The notes: generated from the letters alone by a model not told the origin. 64,000 nucleotides of DNA from Pseudomonas sp. LD120 (GCF_009861525.1 NZ_WVHL01000002.1:186001-250000); one strand, 5' to 3'. Counted from the stretch's first letter, positions 8,871 through 17,848 are shown. A program made the numbers and translations.

Positions 8871-9668
8871 TTGAATCACAAACAACTACTGGGTTATCTG
8901 CCGCGTGATCTTGTTGATCCAGTGGTGCATGACGTTGCGCGGCTCACGGCGTGGGTGATGCTGGGCGCGAAAAGAAGTGCGCCTGAGGCACTCGCGGCAG
9001 GGGTGCTCGCTCCGCTGCTGTTGCGCTGGAATTGTGTGTTGGACGCGCCGGGGGATGAGGTCAGCGAGCATTACAAGGATCTGGTGCGCCTGACCCTGGC
9101 CGTGGTGCTGCACCGTCATGGGTTTCAGGATGACGGTTTGACCAAGGCCGCGCTGCAGGCGATCGATCGGCTCAACGACAAGGTGGTTTTGAGCGACACT
9201 TTTTATTGCCATCGCGAGGCGATTAAAGCCTTGGTTGTTTCGCCGCCGATAGCGCTGAGTCGGCGTCCCGCCACCGGCAAGAACCAGACCTTCTGGAGGG
9301 CGGGGGATGCGGCTTCGGTGCAGATCGGCGAGTGGTTCTACGCGATTTACGTGCAAAGCATCGTCGGTAATCACGAGGCGCCCATTGTCGAGATTTATGA
9401 TTTCGCCTCGCGCCAGCGGCCCGGGCCGGAAGACATCCGTGGGTGTCAGGCCAAGGGGCAGCGTTATAACGATGGCGTGGAGCGTATCTCGCTGTATGCG
9501 GCTTACGGGCTGCGGGATCTGCCAGACCGGGCGAATCAGTTTCAGGTCATTGCCAGTGGCGTGCCGGCTCCTCGTGTCGATCATTTGCAGCCGGCGATCG
9601 GTCTGTACGCGGTCAGCGACCACTTCAGGTTGTTGAAGGACATCCAGGCGGTGTTTGGCCACGCCTGA
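8871..9668 (+). CDS. Hypothetical protein, 265 aa
   Basis: This is an uninterrupted 265-residue frame with protein-like composition and no signal peptide. The first 120 residues are mostly helical (LTAWVMLGAKRSAPEALAAG, then VRLTLAVVLHRHGF). The second half is mixed, with GEWFYAIYVQSIVG and VEIYDFASRQRPGPEDI. I recognise no family. TTG 8871 is the only early start; the first ATG would be near residue 30, so the start is uncertain. A long frame also exists on the opposite strand but its composition is unlike a protein. The gene stands alone, upstream of the pdt-like cluster. Confidence 0.6.
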   Translation: MNHKQLLGYLPRDLVDPVVHDVARLTAWVMLGAKRSAPEALAAGVLAPLLLRWNCVLDAPGDEVSEHYKDLVRLTLAVVLHRHGFQDDGLTKAALQAIDRLNDKVVLSDTFYCHREAIKALVVSPPIALSRRPATGKNQTFWRAGDAASVQIGEWFYAIYVQSIVGNHEAPIVEIYDFASRQRPGPEDIRGCQAKGQRYNDGVERISLYAAYGLRDLPDRANQFQVIASGVPAPRVDHLQPAIGLYAVSDHFRLLKDIQAVFGHA

Positions 9669-9754
9669 GGTTTCGCTCTTTGTGGTGTCGCTCCGAGGTC
9701 TGTCAGGGCTAGCGTTCTGAAGCTCTGGCGCCCTTAGAACTGCTGCGACCGCTT

Positions 9755-9875
9755 CGTCGGGGTGCCGCCCAGCTCGTTCGCAGCCTGCGGCAGCGGCTAC
9801 AAAAAACACCTCGACATTCCCCCTGTAGCCGCTGCCGAGCCTTCGGCGAGGCTGCGCCAAGGTCCGCAGGACCTT
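9755..9875. repeat. REP/BIME-type palindromic repeats
   Basis: Two facing copies of a Pseudomonas REP-like palindrome, CTGCGGCAGCGGCTACA and TGTAGCCGCTGCCGAGC, are followed by TTCGGCGAGGCTGCG and an AGGTCC..GGACCTTG hairpin. Closely related copies occur near 21208 and 25010 in this window. Confidence 0.75.
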
Positions 9876-10093
9876 GCTTGGCACTCTCCCGCCGTACCTC
9901 TAGCACCCTTGAAGTCCCCGCGTCCCCGCAGGCTGTTTGCCGCCTTGTCGGCAGGGCAGCGCTGGTTTGTGAATGAAGCTTTTATGACAAAAGTTCGGTA
10001 GCACATGGCCACGCGCGTCTTGGGTATGTAACGCGCTTGAGGGGGCCGCCAGGCCACTTTTTTAAGCCGAGGCGGGACGCCGGGAGTGAGGCT

Positions 10094-10705
10094 ATGGGGA
10101 CTATGGAACGCTACTCGAAAGTGGGCATGCAGGAGCTGGATCAACGGCTGTCGAAGATCGTCGAGGCCGCGCGCAAGAAGCCGGTGTCGGTCTATCGATA
10201 CGGGGCGCCGTGGGTCTGGATCGTGTCCCAGGATGATTGGCAGGGCGCGTTGAAGGAGGTGTCGAGCTATATCCCGGCCGGCCATTCGCTGGTGCTGCTG
10301 CGTCCGCAGATCGATGAGTTGCTCGATCAGCACGGCGATCTGTTGCAGGGGCTCAACGCTGAGCCGGGTCTGCTGATTGCGCCGCGCACGGTGGTGCACA
10401 TCCTGCTGTTGCAACTGCTGTATTCGGTGCCCAGTGAGCAGCAGTTGTACGAGCAGCTCAATTACAACCTGTTGTTCCGCTGGTTCGTCGGCCTGGATCT
10501 GAATCAGAAGGTCTGGAATTTCGGGGTTCTCAGTCGTGACATCGGCGCGCTGCTGAACGATCCGCGGGCGGTGCGCCTGATCCAGAAAATCATCGGTGAA
10601 GTGTTCTGCGGTGCCTTGCTGCAAATGCCCGAGTTCTCGCTGAACTTCGCGCTGTTGCACACCTGGCTGGCCCGCCACGAAAACACCTCGATCAGCAGCA
10701 ATTGA
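10094..10705 (+). CDS. phdA: Phd/YefM-antitoxin domain fused to a transposase N-terminal (DUF772-like) domain; PhdA-like
   Basis: The product is 203 residues. Residues 4-50 resemble the Phd/YefM antitoxin DNA-binding fold (MERYSKVGMQELDQRLSKIV, then YGAPWVWIVSQDDW). Residues 70-160 resemble the N-terminal domain of IS5-type transposases (LRPQIDELLDQHGDLLQ, then LLQLLYSVPSEQQLYEQLNY and FRWFVGLDL), without the catalytic DDE core. ATG 10094 has GGGAG seven bases upstream; the next ATG is 10103. It precedes the TpsB gene, as the prevent-host-death homologue PhdA (PA0691) does in the P. aeruginosa pdt locus (from memory). The domain pairing looks like a domesticated transposase fragment. Confidence 0.75.
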   Translation: MGTMERYSKVGMQELDQRLSKIVEAARKKPVSVYRYGAPWVWIVSQDDWQGALKEVSSYIPAGHSLVLLRPQIDELLDQHGDLLQGLNAEPGLLIAPRTVVHILLLQLLYSVPSEQQLYEQLNYNLLFRWFVGLDLNQKVWNFGVLSRDIGALLNDPRAVRLIQKIIGEVFCGALLQMPEFSLNFALLHTWLARHENTSISSN

Positions 10706-10737
10706 AGCGGCCAAACGCTGGGCAGACGGCGACGGCA

Positions 10738-12414
10738 ATGCGCGTGGGCGCGCCAATTTTAAGATTTCTAGGGGGCGGTGTGGAGTATCTGGGCAAATCA
10801 GGGCGATCCGGCAGTGGCGGGCGCTGGTGGCCGTTGTGCGGTTGGTTGGCGGTGCTGGCGCTGGCGCCGGCGGTGCAGGCCGAGGAGGGCGAGCCGGTGC
10901 CGGTCGCAGCCACGGCGGCGCCGCGCTTGGTGGACGTCAACGAATACTTCGTGCGCGGCAATACGGTGCTCGATGCGCGGGCCATCGAGGAGGCGGTGTA
11001 TCCGTTTCTCGGTCCGCAGAAGGCCTTGGCGGATATCGAAGGCGCCCGGGATGCGCTGCAGAAGGTCTATCAGGAACGCGGCTACCAGTCGGTGTTCGTC
11101 GAGCTGCCGGAGCAGAAGGTCGAGGACGGCATCGTTTACCTGCAGGTCAGTGAAACCAAGGTCGGCCGGGTACGGGTGGTGGGCGCCAAGCATTATTCGC
11201 CGGTGGAGATTCGCGAAGAGGTGCCGGCGTTGAAAGAGGGCCAGGTGCCGGATTTCGCCACGGTGCAAAAACAACTGGCCGGGCTCAATCGCGGTGCCGG
11301 GCGCCAGGTCATGCCGCTGGTGCGTGAAGGCCAGCGCCCGGGGACCATGGACGTGGACCTGCAAGTGGAAGATCAGAACCCCTGGCACGCCAGCGTCGGC
11401 CTGAACAACGACTACAGCGCCGACACCGAGAAGCTGCGCAGCGTGGTCAGCGTCGGCTACGACAACCTCTGGCAGTTGGGCCACAGCATTTCCCTGACTT
11501 ATTTCACCGCGCCCCAGGACACCGACAACGCCAAGGTCTGGTCCGGTTCCTACAGCGCGCCCCTGAGCGAGCGCTGGGCCCTGCAGTTCTCCGGCTACCA
11601 GTCCGACAGCAACATCGCCACCATCGGCGGCAGCAACGTGCTGGGCAAGGGCCATTCCTACGGGGTGTCGGCGATCTATAGCTTGCCCGCGGCCGGCAAC
11701 TGGGCCAACTCGCTGTCGGTGGGGGTGGACTTCAAGGACTTTGACGAAGAGATGCGTTTTGGCCGCAGCAGTGACCAGATCCCGCTCAAGTACGCGCCGC
11801 TGACCTTCGGCTACAACGGCTATCGCTATAGCGAACAATCCCAGCTGGGCCTGGGCCTGAACCTGATCATCGGCACCCGGCGCTTCTTCGGCTACGGCAG
11901 TGACGCCGAGGAGTTCCACTACAAGCGCGACGAGGCCAGTGCCAGTTTTTCGGTGCTCAAGGGTGACCTGAGTTTCACCTACACCTTCGCCAACGACTGG
12001 CAGTCGGCGTCCAAGACCGCCTTCCAGCTGGCCTCGGGGCCCTTGGTGTCCAACGAGCAGTATTCCGCTGGCGGCGCCACCTCGGTGCGCGGCTACCTGG
12101 CGGCCGAGCGCACCGGGGATGAGGGCTACCTGTTCTCCCAGGAACTGCGGACGCCGTCGTTGGCCAAGTTCCTTGGCAGCTATGTGCAGGAGTGGCGCTT
12201 CTACGCCTTTGCCGAAGGCGCACAGCTGTCCCTGCACGAGCCGCTGCCGGAGCAGGAGGACCAATACAGCCTGGCCAGCGTCGGCCTCGGCACCCGCGCC
12301 AGTTTGAGCAAATGGCTGTCCGGCAGCCTCGATTGGGGCTACCCGCTCAAAGACGGCCCCAACACCCAGAAATACGACCCGCGCCTGCACTTCAGCGTGC
12401 AAGCGACGTTCTGA
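10738..12414 (+). CDS. pdtB: Two-partner secretion TpsB outer-membrane transporter (PdtB-like)
   Basis: The product is about 558 residues. It has a signal peptide (hydrophobic LCGWLAVLALAP, cleavage after AVQA), POTRA domains over about residues 60-220 (NEYFVRGNTVLDARAIEEAV and the GRVRVVGAKHY repeat), then a 16-strand ShlB/FhaC-type barrel. SVRGYLAAERTGDEG carries the VRGY motif of the L6 loop and the C-terminal residue is Phe, as for Omp85-superfamily barrels. ATG 10738 is chosen; TTG 10702 overlaps phdA. No TpsA substrate gene is found in the window, so the exported partner lies elsewhere or has been lost. Confidence 0.88.
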   Translation: MRVGAPILRFLGGGVEYLGKSGRSGSGGRWWPLCGWLAVLALAPAVQAEEGEPVPVAATAAPRLVDVNEYFVRGNTVLDARAIEEAVYPFLGPQKALADIEGARDALQKVYQERGYQSVFVELPEQKVEDGIVYLQVSETKVGRVRVVGAKHYSPVEIREEVPALKEGQVPDFATVQKQLAGLNRGAGRQVMPLVREGQRPGTMDVDLQVEDQNPWHASVGLNNDYSADTEKLRSVVSVGYDNLWQLGHSISLTYFTAPQDTDNAKVWSGSYSAPLSERWALQFSGYQSDSNIATIGGSNVLGKGHSYGVSAIYSLPAAGNWANSLSVGVDFKDFDEEMRFGRSSDQIPLKYAPLTFGYNGYRYSEQSQLGLGLNLIIGTRRFFGYGSDAEEFHYKRDEASASFSVLKGDLSFTYTFANDWQSASKTAFQLASGPLVSNEQYSAGGATSVRGYLAAERTGDEGYLFSQELRTPSLAKFLGSYVQEWRFYAFAEGAQLSLHEPLPEQEDQYSLASVGLGTRASLSKWLSGSLDWGYPLKDGPNTQKYDPRLHFSVQATF

Positions 12415-12435
12415 CTTTTTACGGAGACCCTTCCC

Positions 12436-14259
12436 ATGCAACGCTTATTCCTGAGCCTGTTGATCTGCCTGGGCTTCGTGCTCCCGGCCACGGCCCACGC
12501 CTGGTGGCAGGACGACTGGCATTACCGCAAGCAGATCTCGGTGGACACCACCGCGCAAGGCGCGGCCATCAACGAGGCCCTGGGCCGCACCGCGCTGCTG
12601 GTGCGCCTGCACACCGGCAACTTCACCTTCGATGGGGTCAAGGAGGACGGCGCCGACCTGCGTTTTGTCGCCGCCGATGACCAGACCCTGCTCAATCACC
12701 AGATCGAAAGCTTCGACCCGCTGATGGGCATGGCGCTGATCTGGGTCGATGTGCCCAAGGTCGAAGGCGGCCAGCGCCAGGACATCTGGATGTACTACGG
12801 CAACCAGAAGGCTCCGAGCACCGCCAATGGCCAGTTGACCTTCGACCCCAGCTACACCGCCATCTACCACTTCGATGGCAGCAACGGCACCCCGGCCAAA
12901 GACACCACCGCCTACGGCAACACCGCGCAGAACGCCACCGGCGCGGCCATCGACGGGGTCATCGGCCGCGCCTTGCAGTTCAACGGCCAGCCGCTGTTGC
13001 TGCCGGCCAGCCCGTCGCTGCAGCACAACGCCGGCGGGGCCTTTACCTTCAGCGCCTGGGTGCGCTTGGATCAGGCCAGTGGCGAACAGCTGATCCTGGC
13101 CCGCCGCGAAGGTGCCGGCAGCCTGCTGATCGGGGTCAACCAGGGCATGCCTTTTGTGGAGGTGGACGGCCAGCGTGTCGCTTCCACCCAGCCGCTGAAC
13201 CCGGGGCAATGGCAGCACCTGGCCGTGAGCGGCGAGGGCAGTCGTTTGGCCCTGTACGTCAACGGCCGCGAGACCGCGAGCCTGGCTCAGGCCATTCCGG
13301 CCTTCAACTCGGTGCTGGCGATCGGCGCTGACCTGCCGGCGGCAGACGACGTCGAGGCCCAGGCCAGCCAGTTCCTGCCGTTCACCGGGGCCCTGGACGA
13401 GCTGCGCCTGTCCAAGGTGGCGCGTCCGGCGGCGCTGATCCTGGCCGATGCCAGCGCCCAAGGCGCCGAATCGAAGCTGGTGGTCTACGGCGTCGATGAA
13501 GAGCAATCGGGTTTTGGTTTCGGCAGCCTGGGCTTCTTGCTCAAGGCGGTGCCGGTGGATGCCTGGGTGATCATCCTGGTGCTGGTGGGGATGATGATCC
13601 AGTCCTGGGTGATCATGCTGCGCAAGAACCGCATGGTCGGTCGGGTCAGCGCCGCCAATGTGCTGTTTCGCGAACAGTTCGCCAAGGTCGGCACGCGCCT
13701 GGAGATGTTCGCCGACGATCAGGTCCTGGCCACTCGCCTGGCGCATTCCTCGCTGTGGCGCCTGTACCTGGTGGCGGTGAAAGAAATCCGCACCCGCCGC
13801 GAGCAAGGCGCCGATACCTCCTCGGTGTCGGCGGCCACCATCGAAGCCATCCGCTGCTCCATGGACGGGGTGCGCACCCGGGAAAACCAGCAGCTGAGTT
13901 CCAAGCTCTCGACCCTGTCCAACGCCATTGCCGGCGGCCCCTACATCGGCCTGTTGGGCACGGTGCTGGGGATCATGGTGGTGTTCCTCGGCACCGCCAT
14001 GGCCGGTGACGTCAACATCAATGCCATCGCCCCGGGCATGGCCGCGGCCCTGCTGGCCACCGCCATGGGCCTGTTCGTCGCGATCCCGGCGCTGTTTGGC
14101 TACAACCGCCTGATCACCCGCAACAAGGAAGTCGGCGCCGACATGCGGGTGTTCGTCGACGAATTCATCACCCGGCTGGCGGAGCTGCATGGCGAGAGCC
14201 AGCACAGCGAGAACGCCCATTGGCGGGTCAATCACAGCAACGCGTCGGTTCCGGCCTGA
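12436..14259 (+). CDS. exbB: ExbB-like proton-channel protein with periplasmic DUF2341 and lectin-like domains
   Basis: The product is 607 residues, more than twice the size of ordinary ExbB. It has a signal peptide (LLICLGFVLPATAHA), a DUF2341 region (WWQDDWHYRKQISV to IWMYYGNQKAPST), and a laminin-G/concanavalin-like domain over about residues 140-335 (TFSAWVRLDQ, GQWQHLAVSGEGSRLALYVNG, ALDELRLSKVAR). A transmembrane segment near residue 375 leads into a MotA/TolQ/ExbB domain (AGGPYIGLLGTVLGIMVVF, then GMAAALLATAMGLFVAIPA). GGAG stands eight bases before the ATG. It pairs with ExbD and TonB downstream and is equivalent to exbB2 of the P. aeruginosa pdt operon. Confidence 0.9.
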   Translation: MQRLFLSLLICLGFVLPATAHAWWQDDWHYRKQISVDTTAQGAAINEALGRTALLVRLHTGNFTFDGVKEDGADLRFVAADDQTLLNHQIESFDPLMGMALIWVDVPKVEGGQRQDIWMYYGNQKAPSTANGQLTFDPSYTAIYHFDGSNGTPAKDTTAYGNTAQNATGAAIDGVIGRALQFNGQPLLLPASPSLQHNAGGAFTFSAWVRLDQASGEQLILARREGAGSLLIGVNQGMPFVEVDGQRVASTQPLNPGQWQHLAVSGEGSRLALYVNGRETASLAQAIPAFNSVLAIGADLPAADDVEAQASQFLPFTGALDELRLSKVARPAALILADASAQGAESKLVVYGVDEEQSGFGFGSLGFLLKAVPVDAWVIILVLVGMMIQSWVIMLRKNRMVGRVSAANVLFREQFAKVGTRLEMFADDQVLATRLAHSSLWRLYLVAVKEIRTRREQGADTSSVSAATIEAIRCSMDGVRTRENQQLSSKLSTLSNAIAGGPYIGLLGTVLGIMVVFLGTAMAGDVNINAIAPGMAAALLATAMGLFVAIPALFGYNRLITRNKEVGADMRVFVDEFITRLAELHGESQHSENAHWRVNHSNASVPA

Positions 14260-14270
14260 GGAGAACAGCC

Positions 14271-14696
14271 ATGGCTTCCGTGAACGCCTCCCATGACGAC
14301 GAAGACGATGCGGCCGTCGACAGCATCAACATCACGCCCCTGGTGGACGTGCTGATGGTGGTGCTGGTGATGTTCATCCTCACCGCCACCGCCCAGGTCT
14401 CGGGCATCCAGATCCACCTGCCCAAGGCCAGCGCCTCGGTGTCGCTGTCCGAGGCCAAGACCAAGGCCATTTCGGTGAACGACGGCGGTCAGGTGTTCCT
14501 CGACGCCTACCCGGTGACCCTGGGCGAGCTGGAGGAGCGCCTGCGCATCGAGAAGGCGCAGAACCCGGACTTCCCGATCATCGTCCGTGGCGACGCCACG
14601 GTGCAGTACCAGAAGGTCATTGAAGTCCTCGACCTGCTGCGCCGCCTGGAGTTGTCCCAGGTCGGCCTGGTCACCGGCAAACCGAGCCAGGGCTGA
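14271..14696 (+). CDS. exbD: ExbD/TolR-family protein
   Basis: The product is 141 residues with a short cytoplasmic N-terminus, one transmembrane helix (ITPLVDVLMVVLVMFILTA) and a periplasmic domain. The Asp in PLVDVL is the conserved proton-carrying residue of ExbD/TolR. ATG 14271 follows GAGGAG at the ExbB stop. With ExbB and the TonB-like protein it should form an energy-transducing inner-membrane complex. Confidence 0.93.
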   Translation: MASVNASHDDEDDAAVDSINITPLVDVLMVVLVMFILTATAQVSGIQIHLPKASASVSLSEAKTKAISVNDGGQVFLDAYPVTLGELEERLRIEKAQNPDFPIIVRGDATVQYQKVIEVLDLLRRLELSQVGLVTGKPSQG

Positions 14697-14699
14697 GTC

Positions 14700-15422
14700 A
14701 TGACCGCACAACAACCCATTCAGCCGCCGATCCCGCCCGCGCCGGTGCGCCACAAGCCGGGCCCGGTGCGCCTATTGAAGTGGGGCGCCGGGCTGTTGCT
14801 GGGCGCCGTGGCCGCCTGGCTGCTGTGGCAGTGGGCCAACGACATGGCCGGGGTGCGCCGGGAAGCGCCGAAGGTGCCGACCATCATCCCGCTGCCGCCG
14901 CTTCCGGAACCGCCACCGCCTCAGGAGCCGCCCAAGGAGCCGGAGCCGGTGGAGGAGAAGGTGCCGGAACCCGAACCCACGCCCACCCCGGAGGAGGTCA
15001 AGCCGCAAGACGAGGCGCCGCCATCGCCGGTGGACGACCTGGCCAACCCGATGCAGATGGACGGCGAGGCCCAGTCCGGCAACGACGCTTTCAACGTCGG
15101 CGCCGGCAAGGGCGGCGGCATGGCCGGCGCCGGTGGCGGGCTCGGCACCGGCACCTACAAGCAGTACCTGGCGGTGACTTTTCAACGGGCGCTGCGCGAA
15201 GACCCGGAGCTGCGCCGCAAGGCCTATGCGTTGCAGGTGGACTTGTGGCTGGGCGCCGACGGGCAGGTGAGCCGCGTTGAGCTGGCCCGCTCCAGTGGCA
15301 ATCCCGAAACCGACCAGCAAGTGCTGGCGGCGCTGCGGGCCACGCCTCGCTTGAAAGAACGTATGCCAGCGTCCCTGACCTTGCCGGTGCGCTTGTCCCT
15401 CAAGGGCCGGCGACCGGATTGA
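14700..15422 (+). CDS. TonB-like energy-transducing protein
   Basis: The product is 240 residues with an N-terminal membrane anchor (WGAGLLLGAVAAWLLWQW), a long Pro/Glu-rich spacer at residues 58-110 and a C-terminal TonB/TolA-type domain (YALQVDLWLGADGQVSRVEL, then NPETDQQVLAALRATPRL). A glycine-rich hinge precedes the C-terminal domain. It starts three bases after exbD and so is translationally close. It probably couples proton flow through ExbBD to an outer-membrane partner, perhaps the TpsB or the porin of this operon. Confidence 0.88.
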   Translation: MTAQQPIQPPIPPAPVRHKPGPVRLLKWGAGLLLGAVAAWLLWQWANDMAGVRREAPKVPTIIPLPPLPEPPPPQEPPKEPEPVEEKVPEPEPTPTPEEVKPQDEAPPSPVDDLANPMQMDGEAQSGNDAFNVGAGKGGGMAGAGGGLGTGTYKQYLAVTFQRALREDPELRRKAYALQVDLWLGADGQVSRVELARSSGNPETDQQVLAALRATPRLKERMPASLTLPVRLSLKGRRPD

Positions 15423-15462
15423 GCAAACCCTTATTTGCAGTTTCTACAGGAGTTGTGTGCAG

Positions 15463-17163
15463 ATGATTTCCACCGTGAATCGATTGACCCTGGCGCTCGG
15501 CATGGTCGCCCTGACCCTGGCCGGACAGGCCTCGGCCGCCGCGGCCGCGCCGTCGGAGAACGCCACGATCAACCTGATCCGCCTATTGGTGCAGCAGGGG
15601 GTACTGCCCCAGGCCAAGGCCGAAGCGCTGATTGCCCAGGCCGAACAAGAGGCCCAGCAGGCCCGTCAGGCCAGCGCGGCCATGGCGGTGGCCGCGGGCC
15701 CCGCTGCCGCGCCAGGGGATGTACGGGTGCAATACGTGCCGGCCATCGTTCGCGAGCAGATCCGCGATCAGGTCAAGGCCGAGGTCATGGCGACCGCCAA
15801 GCAGGAAAACTGGGCCCAGCCCAACACCTTTCCGGACTGGGTGTCGCGCATCAGCTTTGACGGTGACATCCGCCTGCGCCAGGAGTCGCGGTTCTTTGCC
15901 GACAACAACAGCAACGAGATCGTCGACTACGCCAAGCTCAACGACAACGGCCCCTACGACGTCAACAAGGACACCAACAGCAAGCTGCCGCCGCTGCTCA
16001 ACAGCCGCGAAGACCGTGACAACCTGTTCCGCCTGCGGGCACGCCTGGGGATGAAGGCGGTGATCTCGCCGGAATGGACCGCCGGGATCCGCATCGGCAC
16101 CGGCTCGGACAACAACCCGGTGTCCACCACCCAGACCCTGGGCGGCGGCTTTGGCAAGAAGGACATCTGGCTCGACCAGGGCTACCTGACCTGGAAGGCC
16201 ACCCGGGACCTGACCCTGACCGGCGGGCGGATCGCCAACCCGTTCTATGCAACCGACATGCTGTATTCCAACGACCTGAACTTCGACGGCGTAGCGGCGA
16301 TCTTCAACCACAAGCTCAACACTGACTGGGGCCTGTTCGGCACCCTCGGCGCGTTCCCGGTGGAGTACACCAACGACACCGCCACCAGCAACGGCTTCGA
16401 CAAAAACGAAAGCGACACCAAGTGGCTGTTCGGCGGGCAGATCGGCGCCAACTGGAAGATCAACCGCAGCAACAGCCTCAAGGGCGCCTTGGCCTACTAC
16501 CGCTTCGACGACATTGAAGGCCAGCGCTCCAGCCCTTGCGCACCCTGGGCCGGAGCCCCGGGCTGTGACAGCGACGGCTCGCGGGTGGCCTTCATGCAAA
16601 AGGGCAACAGCGTGTTCCTGCTGCGCGACATCACCCCCAACCCGGCGACGCCGGGCCTGACCCCGCAGCCGCAGTACGTCGGCCTGGCCTCCAAGTTCGA
16701 CGTGCTCGACCTGAACCTGGCCTGGGACACCGAGCTGCCAGATGACTTGCACCTGCGCAGCCAGACCAACTTCATCCGCAACCTGGCCTACGACAAGGGC
16801 GAGATGCTCAAGCGCAGCGAGGGCGAGATCGTCAACAACATCAACCGCAACGGCCAGTTCGAAAGCGGCGGCAACGCGCTGCTGGTGCAGTTCACCCTGG
16901 GCAACGCCCTGGAGATGAAGAAGTCCGGCGACTGGAACCTGCTGGCTGGCTACAAGTACATCCAGCCCGACGCCTTGCCCGACGGCTTCAACGATTCCTC
17001 GTTCCATCTGGGCGGCACCAACGCCAAGGGCTATTTCGTCGGCGGCAATTACGGCATCGACAAGAACATCTACGCCACGGCCCGCTACATGAGCGCCTCG
17101 GAAGTCTACGGGCCGCGTTACGAAGTCGACGTCATGCAGCTTGAACTCAACACGCGCTTCTAA
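15463..17163 (+). CDS. Putative outer-membrane porin (Porin_5-like)
   Basis: The product is 566 residues with a signal peptide (ALGMVALTLAGQASA), a short helical stretch rich in Ala/Gln at residues 45-80 (KAEALIAQAEQEAQQ), then a beta-barrel of alternating hydrophobic and Asn/Asp-rich turns ending MQLELNTRF with the C-terminal Phe. This fits the putative-porin family found in this locus in P. aeruginosa. ATG 15463 is favoured since AGGAG is ten bases upstream; GTG 15457 would be only four bases from it. The TonB gene ends 40 bases upstream, so it is probably in the same operon. Confidence 0.82.
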   Translation: MISTVNRLTLALGMVALTLAGQASAAAAAPSENATINLIRLLVQQGVLPQAKAEALIAQAEQEAQQARQASAAMAVAAGPAAAPGDVRVQYVPAIVREQIRDQVKAEVMATAKQENWAQPNTFPDWVSRISFDGDIRLRQESRFFADNNSNEIVDYAKLNDNGPYDVNKDTNSKLPPLLNSREDRDNLFRLRARLGMKAVISPEWTAGIRIGTGSDNNPVSTTQTLGGGFGKKDIWLDQGYLTWKATRDLTLTGGRIANPFYATDMLYSNDLNFDGVAAIFNHKLNTDWGLFGTLGAFPVEYTNDTATSNGFDKNESDTKWLFGGQIGANWKINRSNSLKGALAYYRFDDIEGQRSSPCAPWAGAPGCDSDGSRVAFMQKGNSVFLLRDITPNPATPGLTPQPQYVGLASKFDVLDLNLAWDTELPDDLHLRSQTNFIRNLAYDKGEMLKRSEGEIVNNINRNGQFESGGNALLVQFTLGNALEMKKSGDWNLLAGYKYIQPDALPDGFNDSSFHLGGTNAKGYFVGGNYGIDKNIYATARYMSASEVYGPRYEVDVMQLELNTRF

Positions 17164-17180
17164 GCATCGGGAGGAAGGTT

Positions 17181-17828
17181 ATGAACAGCCGAGTGAGGGC
17201 AGGGGCGGTCAGCCTGTTGCTGACCTGGGGCGTGCTGGCCAGCGCCGGCGCCAGTGCCGAAGGCATGGAGGAGCGCCTGCGCACCCAGTTGCGCAGCACC
17301 ACCCAGCAGTTGCGGGCGCTGCAAAGCGAGCAGGCCCAGGCCGCGGCGGCGCGGATTGCCGCCGAGAACGTGGCCAAGCAAGCCCAGGCCCAGGTCAAGC
17401 AACTGAGCGCCGAGCTGGCCAAGACCCGCGGCGTGGCCGAGCAACTGGCCGGCCAGCAGCAGGCCCTGCAAAACCAGGCACAAGCCCAGGCGAGTGCCAG
17501 CAACGAGCAGTTGGGCAAGTTCAAGAAGGCCTACGAGGAGTTGCTGGTGCTGGCTCGGGGCAAAGAGGCCGAACGGGCCAAGTTGCAGGTGCAATTGGCT
17601 GAGCGTGACACACAAGTGCAGCAATGCGCGGTCAAGAATCAACAGATGTACGGCATCGCCAAGGACATCCTCGCCGCCTACGAAAAGATCGATGTGGCTG
17701 AGGTGATGAGCATCCGCCAGCCCTTCGCCGGCGGTGCCCGGGTCAAGTTCGAGGAATTGGCCCAGGGTTTTGGCGATGAGCTTTACCAGACCCAGTTCGA
17801 TGCCCCCCGGGCCGCGAGCGCCCACTGA
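17181..17828 (+). CDS. Periplasmic coiled-coil hypothetical protein
   Basis: The product is 215 residues with a signal peptide (AVSLLLTWGVLASAGASA) followed by about 110 residues of Ala/Gln/Glu-rich coiled coil and a short C-terminal region with a single Cys (QQCAVKNQQM). No enzymatic motif is visible. It sits between the porin and the YbjN-like gene with 17-20 base gaps, so it belongs to the same transcription unit. It may be a scaffold in the envelope complex, inferred from fold type only. Confidence 0.75.
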   Translation: MNSRVRAGAVSLLLTWGVLASAGASAEGMEERLRTQLRSTTQQLRALQSEQAQAAAARIAAENVAKQAQAQVKQLSAELAKTRGVAEQLAGQQQALQNQAQAQASASNEQLGKFKKAYEELLVLARGKEAERAKLQVQLAERDTQVQQCAVKNQQMYGIAKDILAAYEKIDVAEVMSIRQPFAGGARVKFEELAQGFGDELYQTQFDAPRAASAH

Positions 17829-17848
17829 TCACCAGGGAAGAAACGACC

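Noticed and set aside
8193-8885. 230-codon - strand frame over the leader RNA and the 87-aa gene
   Set aside because: It overlaps the 87-aa gene in another frame; the GGAGG site and RNA fold support the small gene instead. A short leader peptide inside it cannot be excluded.
8886-9884. 332-codon - strand frame opposite the 265-aa gene
   Set aside because: Arg/Gln/His-rich composition and it runs through REP repeats at its start, so it is a shadow.
10798-14235. Very long open frames on the - strand opposite the TpsB and ExbB genes
   Set aside because: They are Gln/His/Gly/Arg-rich, lack ribosome sites and mirror GC-rich third positions of the + strand genes, which have clear domains.
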